The notes below the pieces were generated by a model that ran no database searches, was not told the DNA's origin, and saw only the letters and a program-made list of their open reading frames with translations. Of a stretch of 17,306 nucleotides of DNA, positions 15,063 through 17,306 are shown one piece after another. The DNA is from Cyclostephanos tholiformis (taxonomy: Eukaryota; Bacillariophyta; Thalassiosirophyceae; Thalassiosirales; Thalassiosiraceae), in the NCBI GenBank assembly GCA_036939975.1, contig JALLPB010000340.1, positions 1-17,306 of the forward strand, written 5' to 3'. Position 1 is the stretch's first letter; the number at the start of each line of letters is the position of its first letter. Made by a program: the position numbers and the translations under genes.

Positions 15063-17306
15063 AAGACAGACAGAGGCGGTAAAGGAAATCATGGCAAAGG
15101 TGATAAGCACGCGCTCCACAAATAAGTATGCTGGGCAGAATTCAATGTTTGCCATGTTTTGCCTTGATTCGGCCGAGCTAAGCAATCGTTTGTTGGAACC
15201 GTGGTTTGTAGACAATGTCAGCGCATTTCCGAAGCTGGGTGAAAAGCAAAAATATGCGAAAGAATGCTGCATGAAAATGAGCTCAGAGGATGATAATTGT
15301 CCTTTTATTTTATCTAATCTAACATTTGCCGATTTTAGTGCATTCCTTACACAGCGAAAAGCACGCAGGGGTAACCATATAGGTAAGGCCATGTCTCTGG
15401 GGAATGCATCGTACGCGCAGTCCCAGAGCGCATTGAAGCATCTTTTTCGCATGAGCAAGTATGCTATGCAGTCCGATTTCTTTGAAAATCTCAAGCAGTT
15501 TACCAAGGGCATCCGGCGGCACGTTGCAGATAAGAAGAACCGCGAAGGGGATGTTGCAATCTTTGGTAAGAAGAAGATGGGATTTAATGTGTACAAAAAG
15601 ATTTGTGAGCTCTTCTTGGCAGAAGAACACGAAGAGTTTATTTTTGCTCGTGCTTTTTTGACTCTTGAATGGAATCTCATGGCGAGATCAGAAAATGTTG
15701 TGCATGCACATATCTTGCATGTCCACTGGGAGGAGGATTGCCTTGTTTTTCGCTTTGTCAAAAGCAAAGGTGACCAGATGGGCCGGAACCGCGATCAAGA
15801 GTGGCATGTTTATGCCAACCCTCATAACCCTGCAATTTGCCCAGTTCTTTCTCTTGCGTGCTATATATTCTCAAATCCAGGTATATTTTCTGTCAGCGTG
15901 GATGAGGTAAACGCCGAGGAGGAGGATGGGGATGAAGAGGATGGTGTGGAGGAGTTGGAGGTACTGGGGGGGGATGGGGATGAAGACGGCGTGGAGGTGG
16001 ACGCACAGGGGGGGGATGGATCACCAGGCGTCCCTGCTCCTGCTTGTCACAAGGGACGCCTTTTCCCTGGTCACTATCAGTATCAACGATTCATGCGTTG
16101 TCTGCATCGAATTCTTGAAAAGTATCAGGATGACTTTGCCGCATTGGGCGTCTCTCCTGGCGATTTGGGATCTCACTCAGCCAGGAAAGGTTCTAGCAGT
16201 TATGCCTGTTCAGGCACAACAGTCTCTCCGCCGATTGTGTCAGTATGTCTTCGTGCAATGTGGAGTATTGGCCATGTCAAGGAGAGGTATCTCCAGTATG
16301 AGAAGGCGGGTGATGAATACCTTGGGCGTGTTGTTTGTGGCCTCGACGTCAATGATGTGTCGTTCGCTGTTTCACCTCCCTTTTTTGATTTCGAGTCAGA
16401 CGACGGAGCGTCAGAAATGATCTATTCGCTTTTGAAGGATTTCATGGTTCGTGGTGACAGTGTCCCTGCAAGTGTGCATCACATTTTTTTATTTTGTTTT
16501 GCATCGCTGTGCTTTCACTTTGACTATTTGGCACGAGTGTTACACCCATTGAATAAGCTACAAGCATCTCACTTCTTCAACAATATTCCCAACTACGCGA
16601 AAGTTGCAGTCACTGTCAAGTATCCCTGGAGCAAAACAGAAGCAACTCCAACATTCACCGGCCTCCCTCCTCACATAACTATTCTTGCGAATTTTGAGCA
16701 GTTGAAGTTGGACATGAAAGAAACAAGGGATGTGATCCTCAGCGGTGTGGAGGCTGAACTTGACCGGAGACGCATTGGCTCACAGAGTCACTTTGACAAG
16801 GAGGAGATTCTTGAGAGGATGGAGGCGCTACACAATGAGCTACTGAAGCGGGTTGATCATTGTGGCCGGAGCTCGGCTACTGCATTGCGGAACTCTGGGG
16901 GAGGGGTTGCTTTTGATGATATGAATGATTTTTTTTTTGTGAGAAATGCCGATGATGATTCCCCTCAACCTCTCACCATCGTTGAAGAGTCCGCATCAAA
17001 CAACAGGCAGTTTCAATTCTACTACATGGGAGGCGAGATCAGTCGCCTCCCAAAAAAGTTCCAGTTTCCTCACATGACTCTTTGCACGCTAATCACGAGC
17101 TGGTTTTGTGGGAATCCGAGCACGAAAATTCTACCGTTTAAGTTTCTGATACAACGCGACTTGAAGGAGGAACGCTTGAAGAGAATTTTTCGAAAAATGA
17201 GAGCGATGATGGATGCTGTGATTGAGGGGGCGAAGAAGGTTAATGCATGGCCAGTGCAACCTTCTGGCACTTGGGATGTACCGATGGCAATGCGATTGTA
17301 TGAGAG
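15028..17306 (+). CDS. Tyrosine recombinase, Crypton-like, 3' end outside window
   Basis: The frame is open without a stop from an in-frame TAG (15022-15024) to the window end, at least 759 codons. The start may be ATG 15028 or, in better context (ATCATGGCA), ATG 15091. Numbering from 15028, an N-terminal helical region (about 30-140) fits a core-binding domain. The catalytic domain has Arg220 in LMARSENV, Lys in VKSKGDQ (about 247), His383 and Arg386 in HSARKG, His416 in SIGHVKE, and a nucleophile candidate in ERYLQYE. Tyr424 fits the usual spacing best and Tyr421 is the alternative. An acidic low-complexity insert (291-331) interrupts the domain. A coiled coil (about 555-612) follows. Beyond about 667 is a module reading MGGEISRLPKKFQFP and ITSWFCGNPSTKILPF, which recalls the GCR1-like DNA-binding end of Cryptons. 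A domesticated gene is the alternative to an active element. Confidence 0.85.
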   Translation, partial: MSSSSPPPSPPPRQTEAVKEIMAKVISTRSTNKYAGQNSMFAMFCLDSAELSNRLLEPWFVDNVSAFPKLGEKQKYAKECCMKMSSEDDNCPFILSNLTFADFSAFLTQRKARRGNHIGKAMSLGNASYAQSQSALKHLFRMSKYAMQSDFFENLKQFTKGIRRHVADKKNREGDVAIFGKKKMGFNVYKKICELFLAEEHEEFIFARAFLTLEWNLMARSENVVHAHILHVHWEEDCLVFRFVKSKGDQMGRNRDQEWHVYANPHNPAICPVLSLACYIFSNPGIFSVSVDEVNAEEEDGDEEDGVEELEVLGGDGDEDGVEVDAQGGDGSPGVPAPACHKGRLFPGHYQYQRFMRCLHRILEKYQDDFAALGVSPGDLGSHSARKGSSSYACSGTTVSPPIVSVCLRAMWSIGHVKERYLQYEKAGDEYLGRVVCGLDVNDVSFAVSPPFFDFESDDGASEMIYSLLKDFMVRGDSVPASVHHIFLFCFASLCFHFDYLARVLHPLNKLQASHFFNNIPNYAKVAVTVKYPWSKTEATPTFTGLPPHITILANFEQLKLDMKETRDVILSGVEAELDRRRIGSQSHFDKEEILERMEALHNELLKRVDHCGRSSATALRNSGGGVAFDDMNDFFFVRNADDDSPQPLTIVEESASNNRQFQFYYMGGEISRLPKKFQFPHMTLCTLITSWFCGNPSTKILPFKFLIQRDLKEERLKRIFRKMRAMMDAVIEGAKKVNAWPVQPSGTWDVPMAMRLYE

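Larger units (their letters stand above)
14440..17306 (+). mobile_element. Putative Crypton-like tyrosine-recombinase element, incomplete at the right
   Basis: The element is proposed from the recombinase frame starting at 15028 and the repeat cluster just upstream. Cryptons move by a tyrosine recombinase, lack long terminal repeats, and leave only very short direct repeats, so their ends are hard to see. The left boundary given here is only the start of the repeat cluster and is a guess. The right end lies beyond the window. Crypton-like proteins are known from fungi, oomycetes and diatoms; the assignment is from motifs, not a search. Confidence 0.5.

Noticed and set aside
14823..15767. 314-codon minus-strand frame opposite the recombinase
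   Set aside because: Its Asp/Gly-rich end comes from the trinucleotide tract and the rest is antisense to the recombinase core. The plus strand carries the catalytic motifs.
1..17306. CRISPR arrays, tRNA or rRNA genes, bacterial insertion sequences
   Set aside because: No regularly spaced repeats, cloverleaf-like sequence, rRNA stretch or bacterial transposase was seen, and the gene content is eukaryotic.

Overview
The window is nuclear DNA from a photosynthetic eukaryote, most likely a diatom or a close heterokont alga. The genes carry short GT-AG introns (about 70-120 nt) and stand singly on both strands. They encode core eukaryotic proteins: a Pumilio RNA-binding protein, the SUMO E2 enzyme UBC9 and the spliceosome factor CWC15. 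A 16S rRNA methyltransferase begins with a signal peptide followed by Phe after 'GANG', which resembles the ASAFAP-type plastid-import leader of algae with secondary red plastids. The taxon is inferred, not proven.

Layout from left to right. Positions 1-1019 hold a possible gene tail (3-245) and degenerate coding-like sequence. A three-exon PUF/Pumilio gene follows (1020-4311, +), converging on a two-exon UBC9 gene (5007-5609, -). Upstream of UBC9 lies a six-exon membrane-bound O-acyltransferase of the wax-synthase type (5927-7665, -). It is divergent from CWC15 (7899-8723, +). CWC15 ends 36 bp from a convergent three-exon coiled-coil gene (8760-9965, -). That gene shares a 150-bp intergenic region with a divergent two-exon basic-tailed gene (10116-10845, +). 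Next come an unrecognised multi-exon gene (11162-12202, +) and a convergent intronless RsmB-type methyltransferase (12503-14119, -).

The right end is different in character. A repeat-rich, gene-free stretch (14120-15027) holds short direct repeats, nested palindromes and an approximately 100-bp inverted repeat. It leads into a long reading frame (15028 to beyond 17306) for a tyrosine recombinase with an apparently complete catalytic set and a C-terminal domain like those of Crypton-type elements. This is the most likely mobile element in the window; neither end of it can be fixed here.

The genes do not form an operon-like pathway. The host genes cover RNA handling (PUF, CWC15, RsmB), protein modification (UBC9) and neutral-lipid synthesis (MBOAT). 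I found no tRNA, rRNA, CRISPR array or bacterial-type mobile element. Multi-exon models were built by hand by matching GT-AG sites and reading phase; each sums to a whole number of codons, but none has transcript support here.
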